From the NCBI RefSeq assembly GCF_041320595.1, contig NZ_CP166625.1, forward strand, positions 5,330,001 to 5,394,000: DNA of 64,000 bases. Direction: 5' to 3'. This document shows, piece after piece, positions 53,625 through 62,356 of this stretch. Each line of letters begins with the position of its first letter. Position 1 is the first letter of the stretch. The notes beneath the pieces are model-generated. The model was not told the DNA's origin. It did no database searches and worked only from the letters and a program-made list of their open reading frames with translations. Source of the stretch: Pleomorphomonas sp. PLEO. Its GTDB lineage: Bacteria; Pseudomonadota; Alphaproteobacteria; Rhizobiales; Pleomorphomonadaceae. The translations under genes were made by a program, and so were the position numbers.

Positions 53625-54688
53625 TTGCGCGCCTCCGAGGTCTCGAGCACCGTCTTGACGGTCCGTCCGGCAGCCTTGGCCGCGTCGGCATGCTGCCCCG
53701 CCGCCTGTGGGTCGATGAACTTGCGATATTTCTGGTAGCGAAGGTGACGGTCGACGGCTTCGCGGATCTTGCCGTCGGTGATCAGCACCACCAGCAGGAT
53801 GGCGCCGGCGATGATGTCGTTCCAGTAGGCCTCAAGGCGCAGCAGCACCAGGATGCTGTCGATCGACGTCATGAAATAAGCGCCGAGGGCCGCGCCGAGT
53901 ACCGTGCCGGTGCCGCCCAAAAGGCTGACGCCGCCGAGCACGCTCGAAGAGATGGCGCGCATTTCCATACCGGTACCGGCGGTGTTGGGGATGAAGCCGA
54001 TCTGCGAGGCAAAGATGACGCCTGCCAACGCGGACAGCAGACCATTGAGGCCATAGGCGACGATCTGTACCTCGTTGACGCGGATGCCGATCAGTCGAGC
54101 GCCTTCCCGATTGTCGCCAACGGCGAACATCGAGCGGCCGAAAGCGGTGTAGCGCAATCCGAGGTGAGCAACGATCAGCAGGACCAGCACCAGCCAGGCG
54201 ACCGGCGACAGGCCGAGCGAGCCGGCCTTGGTCAATGCCTTGAAACCTTCCGGTAGACCCTCGATCCAGCTGCCGCCGGACAGAAGATGCACAAAGCCGC
54301 GATAGAGACCGAGCGTACCGAGCGTGGCAACAATCGCCGAGACCTTTAGCCACGCCACCAATGCGCCGTTGAAGAGACCACAGAGCAAACCGACGAGAAG
54401 CGCGACGCCGATGGAAGCGGGAATCCCCCAGCCGGCATTCATCAGCAGACCGGCGACCACCGCCGCCAAGCCCATGATGGAGCCAACGGAGACGTCGAGG
54501 CCGTGCGTCGCCATCACCATGGTGGCGCCGATCGCCAGCACGAACAGGATGAGGCTGTTGCCATAGACGAGCAGCACGGTATCAAAGGACAGATAGCTGC
54601 GATCAACGAGGCCGAGGATCGCGAACAGGAAGACGATGATCAGCGCGACCGAGGCTTCACGGTGGCGCTGCAGGAAACGGATGATCAT
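53621..54688 (-). CDS. lsrC: AI-2 ABC transporter permease LsrC
   Basis: The 355-aa permease is strongly LsrC-like: THGLDVSVGSIMGLAAV, AWLKVSAIVATLGTLGLYRG, ASQIGFIPNTAGTGMEM, SVLGGVSLLGGTGTVLG, and the tail LRYQKYRKF. It has about ten membrane helices. Its start overlaps the lsrA stop by 4 bp (54685-54688). It carries AI-2 across the inner membrane with LsrD. Confidence 0.94.
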   Translation of the reverse strand: MIIRFLQRHREASVALIIVFLFAILGLVDRSYLSFDTVLLVYGNSLILFVLAIGATMVMATHGLDVSVGSIMGLAAVVAGLLMNAGWGIPASIGVALLVGLLCGLFNGALVAWLKVSAIVATLGTLGLYRGFVHLLSGGSWIEGLPEGFKALTKAGSLGLSPVAWLVLVLLIVAHLGLRYTAFGRSMFAVGDNREGARLIGIRVNEVQIVAYGLNGLLSALAGVIFASQIGFIPNTAGTGMEMRAISSSVLGGVSLLGGTGTVLGAALGAYFMTSIDSILVLLRLEAYWNDIIAGAILLVVLITDGKIREAVDRHLRYQKYRKFIDPQAAGQHADAAKAAGRTVKTVLETSEARK

Positions 54689-56205
54689 TGCGCAGCGTCC
54701 AGTTTGGCGCCGACCCCGAAGGAGAGGCGGGCAATGGCGTTGATCGTGATGTCGGAGCCTTCGAGCAGACCGCCCGGATAACCGTGGTTCATCACCAGCA
54801 CGCGGTGGCTGAGGCGCTCGACCTCTTCATGGTCGGAGGAAATCAGCAGGATGGCGAGGCCTGCGCCGGCCAGCCTGTCGATCAGCCGATAGATATCGGC
54901 GCGCACGGCGACGTCGACGCCGCGCGTCGGCTCATCGAGGATGAGCACACGTGGGCCGGCGGCGAGACACTTGGCGAGCAGCACCTTCTGCTGATTGCCA
55001 CCCGACAGCGTCCGCACCGGCTGATCGGAGCTGCCGCAGACAATGCCGAGCAGCTTGATCTGTTCGGAGAAGTCGGCCTTTTCCTTGGCGAGCGGCAGCC
55101 ATGCCCGGCCGCGATGCAGCACCAGTGCCGACGCGTTCCAGACGAGCGGCGCGTTGACGAACAGGCCCGACACCTGCCGGTCTTCGGGCAGGTACACGAC
55201 GCCGGCATCGAGGCTCTCGCGCGGACCATGCTCGGACAGCGGCTTACCCTCGACAAAGATACGGCCGCGCGCAGCGGGGCGGATGCCATAGATGGTTTCG
55301 GCGAGCTCCGTGCGGCCTGAACCGACCACCCCGGCAAGACCCAGGATCTCGCCCGAGTGCAGCGAGAAGGTGACGTCGGCAAAGCCCTCGCCCGCCAATC
55401 CCTCGACACGCAGCCGTTCGGCCCCGCGTTCCGTCGGAGCGGCGGCGGCATGGCCGAGCGTAAAGCCTTCCTTGCCTTCGATATGGGTCATCGCCGCGAC
55501 GATTTCGGCGTCGGTGAATGACTTCGGCGCACCGGCCAACACGACTTGGCCATCGCGCAGAATGGAGACGATATCGGCGATCTCGCGGATCTCGCCGAGC
55601 TTGTGGGAGATGAAGAAAATACCGACGCCCTGGGCGGTCAGCGCCCGGATACGCTCGAACAGCTTGCCCACTTCGCGTGGCGTCAGTGCCGAGGTCGGCT
55701 CATCGAGAATGAGGATACGGGCATCACGGATGAGGCCGCGCAGGATCTCGACCATCTGCTGGTCGGCAACCTCGAGCTGACCGGCCTGGGTCGACAGGGT
55801 CATGCCGGCGCCAATCTCGCCGATCATCGTCTCAAGGCGAGCGCGCAGTTCCTTGCGATTGCCGGGAACGTGCATCAGCACGTTTTCTTCGACCGAAAGG
55901 CTGGGGAACAGCATCGGTTCCTGCGGCACCAAGTGAATACCGGCTTGGCGGGCCATCACCGGCGTCATGGCCGAGGCATCTTCGCCGCACACCAGAAGTT
56001 CGCCCCGATCGAGGCGATGCAAGCCAGCGATCATCTTCATCAGCGTGGACTTGCCGGCACCGTTGCCACCGAGCAGGGCATGCACCTCCCCCGGCCTCAG
56101 CGTCAGGTCGACGCCACGCAGCACGGCGATGGAGCCGAAGAACTTCCAGATTTGCCTGGCTTCAACCAGCGGCGGCCGCTGATCGGACGGCGAGATTCCC
56201 GCCAT
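54685..56205 (-). CDS. lsrA: AI-2 ABC transporter ATPase LsrA
   Basis: The 506-aa protein has two fused ATPase domains of the ribose type. The first is complete (Walker A GGNGAGKST, Walker B ILILDEPTSALT). The second has the usual degenerate Walker A (VVGSGRTELAETIYG) but an intact LSGGNQQKVLLAKCL signature and VLILDEPTRGVDV. It energises LsrCD. The gene is 133 bp downstream of lsrF. Confidence 0.93.
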   Translation of the reverse strand: MAGISPSDQRPPLVEARQIWKFFGSIAVLRGVDLTLRPGEVHALLGGNGAGKSTLMKMIAGLHRLDRGELLVCGEDASAMTPVMARQAGIHLVPQEPMLFPSLSVEENVLMHVPGNRKELRARLETMIGEIGAGMTLSTQAGQLEVADQQMVEILRGLIRDARILILDEPTSALTPREVGKLFERIRALTAQGVGIFFISHKLGEIREIADIVSILRDGQVVLAGAPKSFTDAEIVAAMTHIEGKEGFTLGHAAAAPTERGAERLRVEGLAGEGFADVTFSLHSGEILGLAGVVGSGRTELAETIYGIRPAARGRIFVEGKPLSEHGPRESLDAGVVYLPEDRQVSGLFVNAPLVWNASALVLHRGRAWLPLAKEKADFSEQIKLLGIVCGSSDQPVRTLSGGNQQKVLLAKCLAAGPRVLILDEPTRGVDVAVRADIYRLIDRLAGAGLAILLISSDHEEVERLSHRVLVMNHGYPGGLLEGSDITINAIARLSFGVGAKLDAAQ

Positions 56206-56262
56206 ATCGACAGTCTCCCAACTTCTTTCTTGGAAAGGCGGGGACCTGCCCGCATTTCAGTG

Positions 56263-56310
56263 CGCCCTCCTCCGGGCGGTCCGTCGGGCTTCCTCGCGGC
56301 AGCCCGACGG
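56263..56310 (-). other. Two hairpins between lsrF and lsrA
   Basis: A perfect 10-bp stem (CCGTCGGGCT 56281-56290, AGCCCGACGG 56301-56310) is followed by a smaller one (CGCCC 56263-56267, GGGCG 56274-56278). Neither has a T-run on the operon strand. They could uncouple the level of LsrF enzyme from the transporter, either by stabilising the lsrF message or by partial termination. Confidence 0.6.
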
Positions 56311-56338
56311 CGTGGTTCGCGGTCCTTCGGGGGTGGCC

Positions 56339-57223
56339 TCAGGCGGCCTTTGCCTTGCCGGCCTTATAGATATCGTATGCCTTGTCGACGCTCTCGCCGT
56401 CGTGCACCACAGCTCGCACGGCAGCAATCATCGCGACCGGACAGTCGGACTGGAAAATGTTGCGCCCCATGTCGACACCGGCCGCGCCCTGATCGATGGC
56501 GCGCCACGCCATCTCAAGAGCGTCGCGCTCCGGCAGCTTCTTGCCGCCGGCGATGACGATCGGCACCGGGCAGCCGGCCACGACCTTCTCGAAGCCGTTG
56601 TCGATATAGTAGGACTTCACGATATGGGCGCCGAGCTCGGCACAGATGCGGGTGGCAAGACCGAAATAACGCGCGTCGCGCACCATATCCTTGCCGACAC
56701 CAGTCACAGCCATGGTCGGAATACCGTAGCGATTGCCCGTGTCGATCAGCTTGACCAAGTTGGCGAGCGACTGGTGCTCGTATTCGGCGCCAACATAAAC
56801 ATTGGTGGTGATCGCCGAGGCATTGAGACGGATGGCGTCCTCGATATCCACGGCCACCAGTTCACGTGAAAGCTCGGTCAGCACGCTCATGCCGCCCGAA
56901 CAACGCAACACCACAGGCTTGCGGCTATCGGCAGGCATGGTCTGCCGGAGACCTCCACGCGTGCACATGAGTACGTCGGTATATGGGACGAGCGGACGGA
57001 TGGTGAGGTCGAGCCGCTCAAGACCGGTGGCCGGCCCCTGGAAGTAGCCATGGTCGAAAGCCAGCATGACGGTACGGCCACTCTTGGCCTGGAAGATGCG
57101 CGCAAGACGATCCTGCATTCCCCAGTCGAGCGAGACTGAGCCACGTACCGGAAATGCCCTCACCTCGACCGGCTGGTCCAATCCGAAATCCTTGCCTTCC
57201 TTCACGTCGTCCATATCGGCCAT
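56339..57223 (-). CDS. lsrF: LsrF thiolase (3-hydroxy-2,4-pentanedione-5-phosphate)
   Basis: The 294-aa aldolase-fold enzyme matches LsrF through its length ([81 protein letters not shown]). Lys203 in HIVKSYY has the same number as the catalytic lysine of E. coli LsrF. The reaction moves an acetyl group to CoA, yielding acetyl-CoA and dihydroxyacetone phosphate. ATG 57223 follows GGAGG at good spacing. Here it is the first gene of the operon, not after lsrB as in enterics. Confidence 0.95.
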   Translation of the reverse strand: MADMDDVKEGKDFGLDQPVEVRAFPVRGSVSLDWGMQDRLARIFQAKSGRTVMLAFDHGYFQGPATGLERLDLTIRPLVPYTDVLMCTRGGLRQTMPADSRKPVVLRCSGGMSVLTELSRELVAVDIEDAIRLNASAITTNVYVGAEYEHQSLANLVKLIDTGNRYGIPTMAVTGVGKDMVRDARYFGLATRICAELGAHIVKSYYIDNGFEKVVAGCPVPIVIAGGKKLPERDALEMAWRAIDQGAAGVDMGRNIFQSDCPVAMIAAVRAVVHDGESVDKAYDIYKAGKAKAA

Positions 57224-57577
57224 TGGGTCCTCCAAAGGTGGCGGGCTGGGTCTGCAATCAGCAGTACCTTCCGTTCAAATGAACACCGCCTTATCAATTG
57301 CACGGTCGATTATTCGTCGGACAACCCGGATCGTCAACCCAGATTCTGCACATAAGTGACAGCGCAGCCCAAAAGAATCTCATCGCACACTTGTCGCATT
57401 ACAGAGAGAATTGCATAACTCATTGATTTTTCTTATTCTCGCCGGCGACACAGCAGAATGCCCCACGACTTAATGATGATCAAGAATTTCAGATCTTGCG
57501 CTTATGTGCGCATCGTGATCATATGATCGACAAAATCGCTGCCCGGACGCAATCCTCCTATTGTCCGTGCAAATGTC
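57224..57577. promoter_or_regulatory. Divergent lsrF / lsrR control region
   Basis: The 354-bp AT-rich spacer has several dyads. GTTCA-AA-TGAAC (57273-57284) is next to lsrF. GCACATAAG (57348-57356) is repeated in inverted orientation as CTTATGTGC (57501-57509), 145 bp apart, one copy per side. GATCATATGATC (57517-57528) is a perfect palindrome about 50 bp before lsrR, and CAAGA-N8-TCTTG lies at 57481-57498. These are candidate LsrR operators; none has been tested. Confidence 0.6.
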
Positions 57578-58543
57578 ATGAAGGTGAGTGACGTGAACGA
57601 AGCCTATGACGAGCTGGCATTCGAGCCGCACGAAGAAGAGCTGCTGAGCCGCGTGGCATGGCATTACTATCATGACGGTTTGACCCAGAGTGAAATCGGC
57701 GAACGGCTGAACCTGTCGCGCATCAAGGTGTCGCGCATGCTCGATCGTGGCCGGCGGATGGGCCTTATCCACGTTCACATCAATTCCAGCTATGGCGGCT
57801 GCTTCGCTCTGGAAGCCCGGCTGCAGGAAATCTATGGCCTCGACGAGGCGCGCGTCATCCCGGCCCAGGAATCTGGCAACGTCAACGACCGGCTGGCTGA
57901 AGCCGCGAGCCAGTATCTGATGGGACGCCTCAAGGACCAGGAAATGCTGGCCGTCGGCTGGGGCGCCACGGTGATGGGCACCTTGCAACGGCTTGCCCGA
58001 ACTCTTTCTTACCGCGACATTTCGCTGGTCAGCCTGACGGGTGGCGTCTCCGCCTACATCGAGGGCGTCGCCTCGGGCCGGTCGTCCCAGAACGTCCACC
58101 TCATCCCGGCACCGCTCGTCGTGTCGCAGGAGAGCATTGCCGAGGCAATCCGCGCCGAGCGGCATGTCGTTGACGTGATGAGCATGGCGCGGACCGCCAA
58201 CTATGCACTGGTCGGTATCGGCGCCGTAGCCGACGAGGCGACGCTGATCGCCTCTGGCTATGCCAGCCGCTCACAGTTCGAGATCTTCCGCCGCCAGGGC
58301 GCGGTGGGCGATATCATCGGCATCTTTTATGACCAGAACGGCGTGCCACTCGACCTCGCTTTCCACAAGATGCTGGTCGGGCTCGACTTCGAAGCGCTGT
58401 CTGCCATTCCGCAGGTGATCGCCGCCGCTGGCGGACCGAAGAAAGTCGATGCCATCCGCGCCGCCGCCCGTGGCGGCCGCATCGACGTGCTGATCACCGA
58501 CGAGCCGACTGCCGAAGCCATCCTCGAGAAAGACCAAGCATGA
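57578..58543 (+). CDS. lsrR: LsrR transcriptional regulator
   Basis: The 321-aa SorC/DeoR-type protein has an N-terminal helix-turn-helix (HYYHDGLTQSEIGERLNLSRIKVSRMLDRGRRMGLIHV) and a C-terminal sugar-phosphate binding domain (GWGATVMGTL, SLTGGVSAYI). In enterics LsrR represses lsr until phospho-AI-2 binds. It is transcribed divergently from the operon and overlaps lsrK by 4 bp, the expected arrangement. The ATG at 57578 has a weak ribosome-binding site. Confidence 0.93.
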   Translation: MKVSDVNEAYDELAFEPHEEELLSRVAWHYYHDGLTQSEIGERLNLSRIKVSRMLDRGRRMGLIHVHINSSYGGCFALEARLQEIYGLDEARVIPAQESGNVNDRLAEAASQYLMGRLKDQEMLAVGWGATVMGTLQRLARTLSYRDISLVSLTGGVSAYIEGVASGRSSQNVHLIPAPLVVSQESIAEAIRAERHVVDVMSMARTANYALVGIGAVADEATLIASGYASRSQFEIFRRQGAVGDIIGIFYDQNGVPLDLAFHKMLVGLDFEALSAIPQVIAAAGGPKKVDAIRAAARGGRIDVLITDEPTAEAILEKDQA

Positions 58544-60105
58544 CCAGCTCCTACGTTCTCGCCATCGATGCCGGCACCGGCAGCGGCCGCGCCGTTATCT
58601 TCGACAAGGCCGGTCGCCAAATCGCCGTGGCACAGGAGGAATGGACGCATCTCAGCGACCCTGGCCATCCCGGTTCGATGGAATTCGACTGCGCCGCCAA
58701 CTGGGCGCTACTTGCTGGCTGTGTTCGCCGGGCGCTCGCCTGCGCCGGCTTGCCAGCATCGGCTATCCGCGCCGTCAGCGCCACCTCGATGCGCGAAGGT
58801 ATCGTGCTCTGGGACCGGAGCGGACATGAGCTCTGGGCCTGTGCCAATGTCGACTCGCGCGCGTCCGACGAGACGAAGGCGCTAAAGGCCGCCATGCCGG
58901 GCTTCGAGCGCGACGCCTATGCGGTCACTGGCCAGACCTTCGCGCTCGGCGCCATTCCCCGCCTCAAGTGGATCGAGCGGCATATGCCGGACGTCCACGC
59001 CCGCACGGCGCGCATGTGCATGCTGTCCGACTGGATTGTGGCGCGCCTTTCCGGCGAGATCGCCTGCGACCCATCCAACGGCGGCACCAGCGGCCTGCTT
59101 GCGCTCGGCACGCGAACCTGGGACGCCGATATAGCCCGCCGCGCGGGCGTCGATCCGGCCATCTTACCGCCCGTCCACGAGACCGGAACCGCCATTGGCC
59201 GCGTAACGGCGACCGCTGCGGCCGATACGGGACTTGCAGAGGGAACGCCAGTGGTGGTCGGCGGTGGCGACGTTCAGCTCGGCGCCCTCGGCCTCGGCGT
59301 TGCCCGAGCCGGCCAAGCCGCCGTGCTCGGCGGCACCTTCTGGCAACAGGTAGTCAACATGCCGCGGCCGATCGCCGATCCCGCCATGCGGGTGCGCGTC
59401 AATCCGCACGTGGTGCCCGGCCTCAGCCAGGCCGAAGGCATCGCTTTCATGGTCGGCATGACCACTCGCTGGTTCCGCGACGCCTTCTGTGACGAAGAAA
59501 AGCGCATCGCCGCCGAACGCGGCATCGACGTTTACGCCCTGCTCGAGGAAAAATCCGCGACAGTGGCACCAGGCGCCAACGGCATCCTGCCTATCTTCTC
59601 GGACGTGATGAATTGCGCCGCCTGGTATCATGCCGCGCCATCGCTGTTGAACCTGTCGCTGGATGCCAGCGTCTGCGGCAAGCCGCAGATCTTCCGCGCC
59701 ATTCAGGAGAACGCGGCGATCGTCGCGTCGGAAAACCTTCGACTCGCCGCCGATCTGGCGGGTGTGAGGCTGACCGAACTCGTTTTTGCCGGCGGCGCTT
59801 CCAAAGGAAAGTTGTGGGGCCAGATCCTGTCCGACGTTACTGGCCTACCGGTGAAGGTGCCCGAGGTGACAGAGGCAACGGCGCTTGCCGCCGGCCTCGC
59901 CGCCTGGGTTGGCGTGGGTGAATATGCTTCGCTGCCGGAGGCAGCCGACGCCGTCGTTCGCTGGCGTCGCCGCTACGAGCCGGACGCCAGCCGTCACGCC
60001 CTCTATGGCGAGGTTACCGAGCGTTGGCGTACGGCCTATGCCGCCCAACGCCATCTCGTCGACGCCGGCATCACCCATTCAATGTGGAAGGCTCCTGGCC
60101 TCTAG
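58540..60105 (+). CDS. lsrK: AI-2 kinase LsrK
   Basis: The 521-aa FGGY-family kinase phosphorylates internalised AI-2 (DPD) and traps it in the cell. Phosphate motifs IDAGTGSGRAVIFD and VFAGGASKGKLWGQILSDVTGLPV, and the FGGY-type VVVGGGDVQLGALGLG and VLGGTFWQQVV, are all visible. SATSMREGIVLWD and NGGTSGLLALGTR agree with LsrK. It overlaps lsrR by 4 bp. Its product inactivates LsrR, giving positive feedback on the operon. Confidence 0.94.
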   Translation: MTSSYVLAIDAGTGSGRAVIFDKAGRQIAVAQEEWTHLSDPGHPGSMEFDCAANWALLAGCVRRALACAGLPASAIRAVSATSMREGIVLWDRSGHELWACANVDSRASDETKALKAAMPGFERDAYAVTGQTFALGAIPRLKWIERHMPDVHARTARMCMLSDWIVARLSGEIACDPSNGGTSGLLALGTRTWDADIARRAGVDPAILPPVHETGTAIGRVTATAAADTGLAEGTPVVVGGGDVQLGALGLGVARAGQAAVLGGTFWQQVVNMPRPIADPAMRVRVNPHVVPGLSQAEGIAFMVGMTTRWFRDAFCDEEKRIAAERGIDVYALLEEKSATVAPGANGILPIFSDVMNCAAWYHAAPSLLNLSLDASVCGKPQIFRAIQENAAIVASENLRLAADLAGVRLTELVFAGGASKGKLWGQILSDVTGLPVKVPEVTEATALAAGLAAWVGVGEYASLPEAADAVVRWRRRYEPDASRHALYGEVTERWRTAYAAQRHLVDAGITHSMWKAPGL

Positions 60106-60207
60106 CCACCGCCGCGCCAACGGTCGGAGCGCGGCGGACGAATACGGAATCAAGATCTCAGTATCAGCAAGGACCGCCATCCGGACGGGGACGGCGGCGG
60201 AGGAACG

Positions 60208-60561
60208 ATGTTCAAAACTCGAGAAGACGAGCACGACTATCGCTTCGGCGATCATGGCCCCAAATATCTTCTGCGCGGTCCGCTCATCGATATTGGCGTG
60301 GTGACGTTGCAGCCCGGCCAGCATTTCTCCACGCACAAGCATCAGCATGTCGAGGAGAACTTCCTGACGATTGCCGGCGAAGTGCACATGTATGTCGACG
60401 GGGAATTGCATGTGCTCGGTGTCGGCGATTTCCTGCGCTGCGAGCCAGGGGAAGGTCACCACGTCGTCAATCGAGGCGACACGCCGTGGAAGGCAGTATT
60501 CGTCAAGGCGCCTTACGACCCCAAGGACAGTGTGCCGATCGCCTGGTCGCCTGAGGGCTAA
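60208..60561 (+). CDS. Small cupin, lsr-linked
   Basis: The 117-aa protein is a single cupin barrel with the metal-site histidines in GQHFSTHKHQHVEENFLTIAGEVH and, in the second motif, EGHHVVNRG. It begins 102 bp after lsrK on the same strand, so it probably shares the transcript. Cupins of this size bind a metal and isomerise or hydrate small sugars or sugar phosphates, or sense them. No recognised lsr function matches it. Enteric lsr loci do not include such a gene. Confidence 0.78.
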   Translation: MFKTREDEHDYRFGDHGPKYLLRGPLIDIGVVTLQPGQHFSTHKHQHVEENFLTIAGEVHMYVDGELHVLGVGDFLRCEPGEGHHVVNRGDTPWKAVFVKAPYDPKDSVPIAWSPEG

Positions 60562-60673
60562 CTGGCTGGCGGCCATGTCCCGCTGTCAGCGGCAAGCGGG
60601 CATCGACGGGGTACGGAACTTTTGCGTCGACAGGCGGTTTACTTGGATCTCAACCGCAGCAAGGAGAGATTCC

Positions 60674-60985
60674 ATGCCGAGAGGAGACAAGTCCGCCTAT
60701 ACCGACAAGCAGAAGCGCAAGGCCGAGCATATCGAGGAAAGCTACGAGTCGCGTGGCGTTCCAGACGACGAAGCGGAGCGCCGTGCCTGGGCAACCGTCA
60801 ACAAGGAAAGTGGCGGCGGCAACAAGTCCGGCTCGGGACGCGGCCGCCCGGACACACACGTTTCTTCTGAAAAGGGTGGCCAGCGGGGCGGCGCAGCCTC
60901 GGCATCCCGGTCGAAGGAAGATCGCTCGGCGTCGGCCAAGAAGGCCGCAGCGACGCGCAAGCGCAACCGCGAACAGGCTGCTTGA
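60674..60985 (+). CDS. Small basic protein, 'plasmid stabilisation'-type
   Basis: The 103-aa protein has AAGGAGAG before the ATG. The N-terminal part (AYTDKQKRKAEHIEESYESRGV, DDEAERRAWATVNKESGGG) is conserved in many rhizobia under the vague label plasmid stabilisation protein. The tail is Lys/Arg/Ala/Ser rich and resembles histone-like tails (SAKKAAATRKRNREQ), so nucleic-acid binding is plausible. Function unknown; no plasmid context here. Confidence 0.78.
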   Translation: MPRGDKSAYTDKQKRKAEHIEESYESRGVPDDEAERRAWATVNKESGGGNKSGSGRGRPDTHVSSEKGGQRGGAASASRSKEDRSASAKKAAATRKRNREQAA

Positions 60986-61019
60986 TCACAGCGCTTCGAG
61001 ACACGGAAATGAAGAAAGC

Positions 61020-61093
61020 TGGAGCGGGTGAAGGGAATCGAACCCTCGTGTTCAGCTTGGGAAGCTGCTGCTCTACCATTGAGCTACACCCGC
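61020..61093 (-). tRNA. tRNA-Gly (CCC anticodon)
   Basis: Read on the minus strand: acceptor GCGGGTG pairs with CACCCGC, D arm GCTC-AATGGTA-GAGC, anticodon loop TTCCCAA, and T arm GAGGG-TTCGATT-CCCTT. The anticodon is CCC, reading GGG codons. The discriminator is T and the CCA end is encoded (61020-61022). The outermost anticodon-stem pair is a G-A mismatch. Confidence 0.95.
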
Positions 61094-61148
61094 GACGCGA
61101 CCTAGATCGCAGCCTCGCCGGACGCTGTCAAGAGGTGGCGCGCTGCCA

Positions 61149-62240
61149 TCAAGGACAGAAATGTTTGGAAAGCTTCAGCCCCTGCGCCTGATAATTGGAG
61201 CCCATACCTTGGCCGTATAGGGTGGCCGGCATTTCGACCATCCGCTCGTAGACGAGGCGACCGATGGTCTGCCCGTGATCGAGGATGAAGGGCACGTCGT
61301 GGCTCCTCACCTCCAGCACGGCGCGCGCGCCCTTGCCGCCAGCCGGCGCGTATCCGAAGCCAGGGTCAAAGAACCCGGCATAATGGACTCGAAACTCACC
61401 CACCAGAGGATCGATCGCCACCATTTCGGCCGCCGTCTCGGGCGGCACCTGCACCGCCTCGCGCGAGACGAGGATGTAGAACTCGTCCGGATCGAGAATC
61501 AGCGACGGCCGACCGCGCGCCTTGATCGGCTCCCAGAAGTCGGCGACTTCCTGTGCCGCCTTGGCATCGACGTCGAGCACGCTGGTGTGACGGCGGGCTC
61601 GATAGCCGATCAACGCCCCCTCGCCTGCCCCCGCGAGATCGATGGACAGCGTCAGGCCATGCTCGAAACGTGGCTCCAGATCGACCAGCGGAAAGCGAGC
61701 GTGCAGCGAGGCCAGCCCCAAGTCGTCGAGACGTGCGTCGCCACGGCGAAAGCGCACCTGACTGAGGCGTGAGCCGACCCGCACCTTGATCGGGAAGGTG
61801 CGCGGTGACACCTCGACCCACAACCGGCCGTGATAGCCGGGGGCAATCTGGTCAAAGGCAACGCCGTGGTCGGTGATAAGGCGGGTGAAGACGTCGATGC
61901 GGCCGGTCGAACTCTTGGGGTTGGCGGAGGCTGAAATATCATCCGGCAGGGCGAGAGATTCCAGAACGGGCACCAGATAGACGCCCCCCGTTTCGAGTAC
62001 CGCACCGGCGGTAAGGTCGAGGTCGTGCTGTGTGAGATAGTCGAGCTTATCCTCAACCGTGGCGCCGCTGCCCGGCAGGAAGCTCGCCCGAAGACGATAG
62101 GCGACCGGACCCAGGCGGAGGTCGAGACTGGCTGGCTGGATCTGATCGGTGTCGAGAGGCCGCGTCGACACGATGGCGCCAGCGTCAAAGAGCTCGCGGA
62201 TACGATGGGCGGGAAGGATGCCAAAGGTCTCGTCGGTCAT
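61149..62240 (-). CDS. dcd: dCTP deaminase, long two-domain form
   Basis: The 363-aa protein deaminates dCTP to dUTP for thymidylate synthesis. It is the long alphaproteobacterial type with two dUTPase-like halves: one with PASLDLRLG and ANPKSSTGRIDVF near residue 110, one with LILDPDEFYILVSRE and HYAGFFDPGFGYAPAG near 300. Typical E. coli Dcd is 193 aa, so this is a duplicated form with a normal length for its clade. No genes adjoin on the same transcript. Confidence 0.9.
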   Translation of the reverse strand: MTDETFGILPAHRIRELFDAGAIVSTRPLDTDQIQPASLDLRLGPVAYRLRASFLPGSGATVEDKLDYLTQHDLDLTAGAVLETGGVYLVPVLESLALPDDISASANPKSSTGRIDVFTRLITDHGVAFDQIAPGYHGRLWVEVSPRTFPIKVRVGSRLSQVRFRRGDARLDDLGLASLHARFPLVDLEPRFEHGLTLSIDLAGAGEGALIGYRARRHTSVLDVDAKAAQEVADFWEPIKARGRPSLILDPDEFYILVSREAVQVPPETAAEMVAIDPLVGEFRVHYAGFFDPGFGYAPAGGKGARAVLEVRSHDVPFILDHGQTIGRLVYERMVEMPATLYGQGMGSNYQAQGLKLSKHFCP

Positions 62241-62356
62241 GGGCGTGCGAAGCGTCCGGAAGGCAGGTGAGAGGCTGGCTTCTTAAGGTCGCCAGCGGGA
62301 TTTCAGGAAGCTCTAGCCTGTTTTGCCGCCCATGGAAACTTGAAGAATCGTCCCTC

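Noticed and set aside
49450-61093. The lsr locus as a genomic island inserted at tRNA-Gly
   Set aside because: No integrase and no direct repeat of the tRNA 3' end near 49450-49500 was found; base composition appears similar to the flanks.
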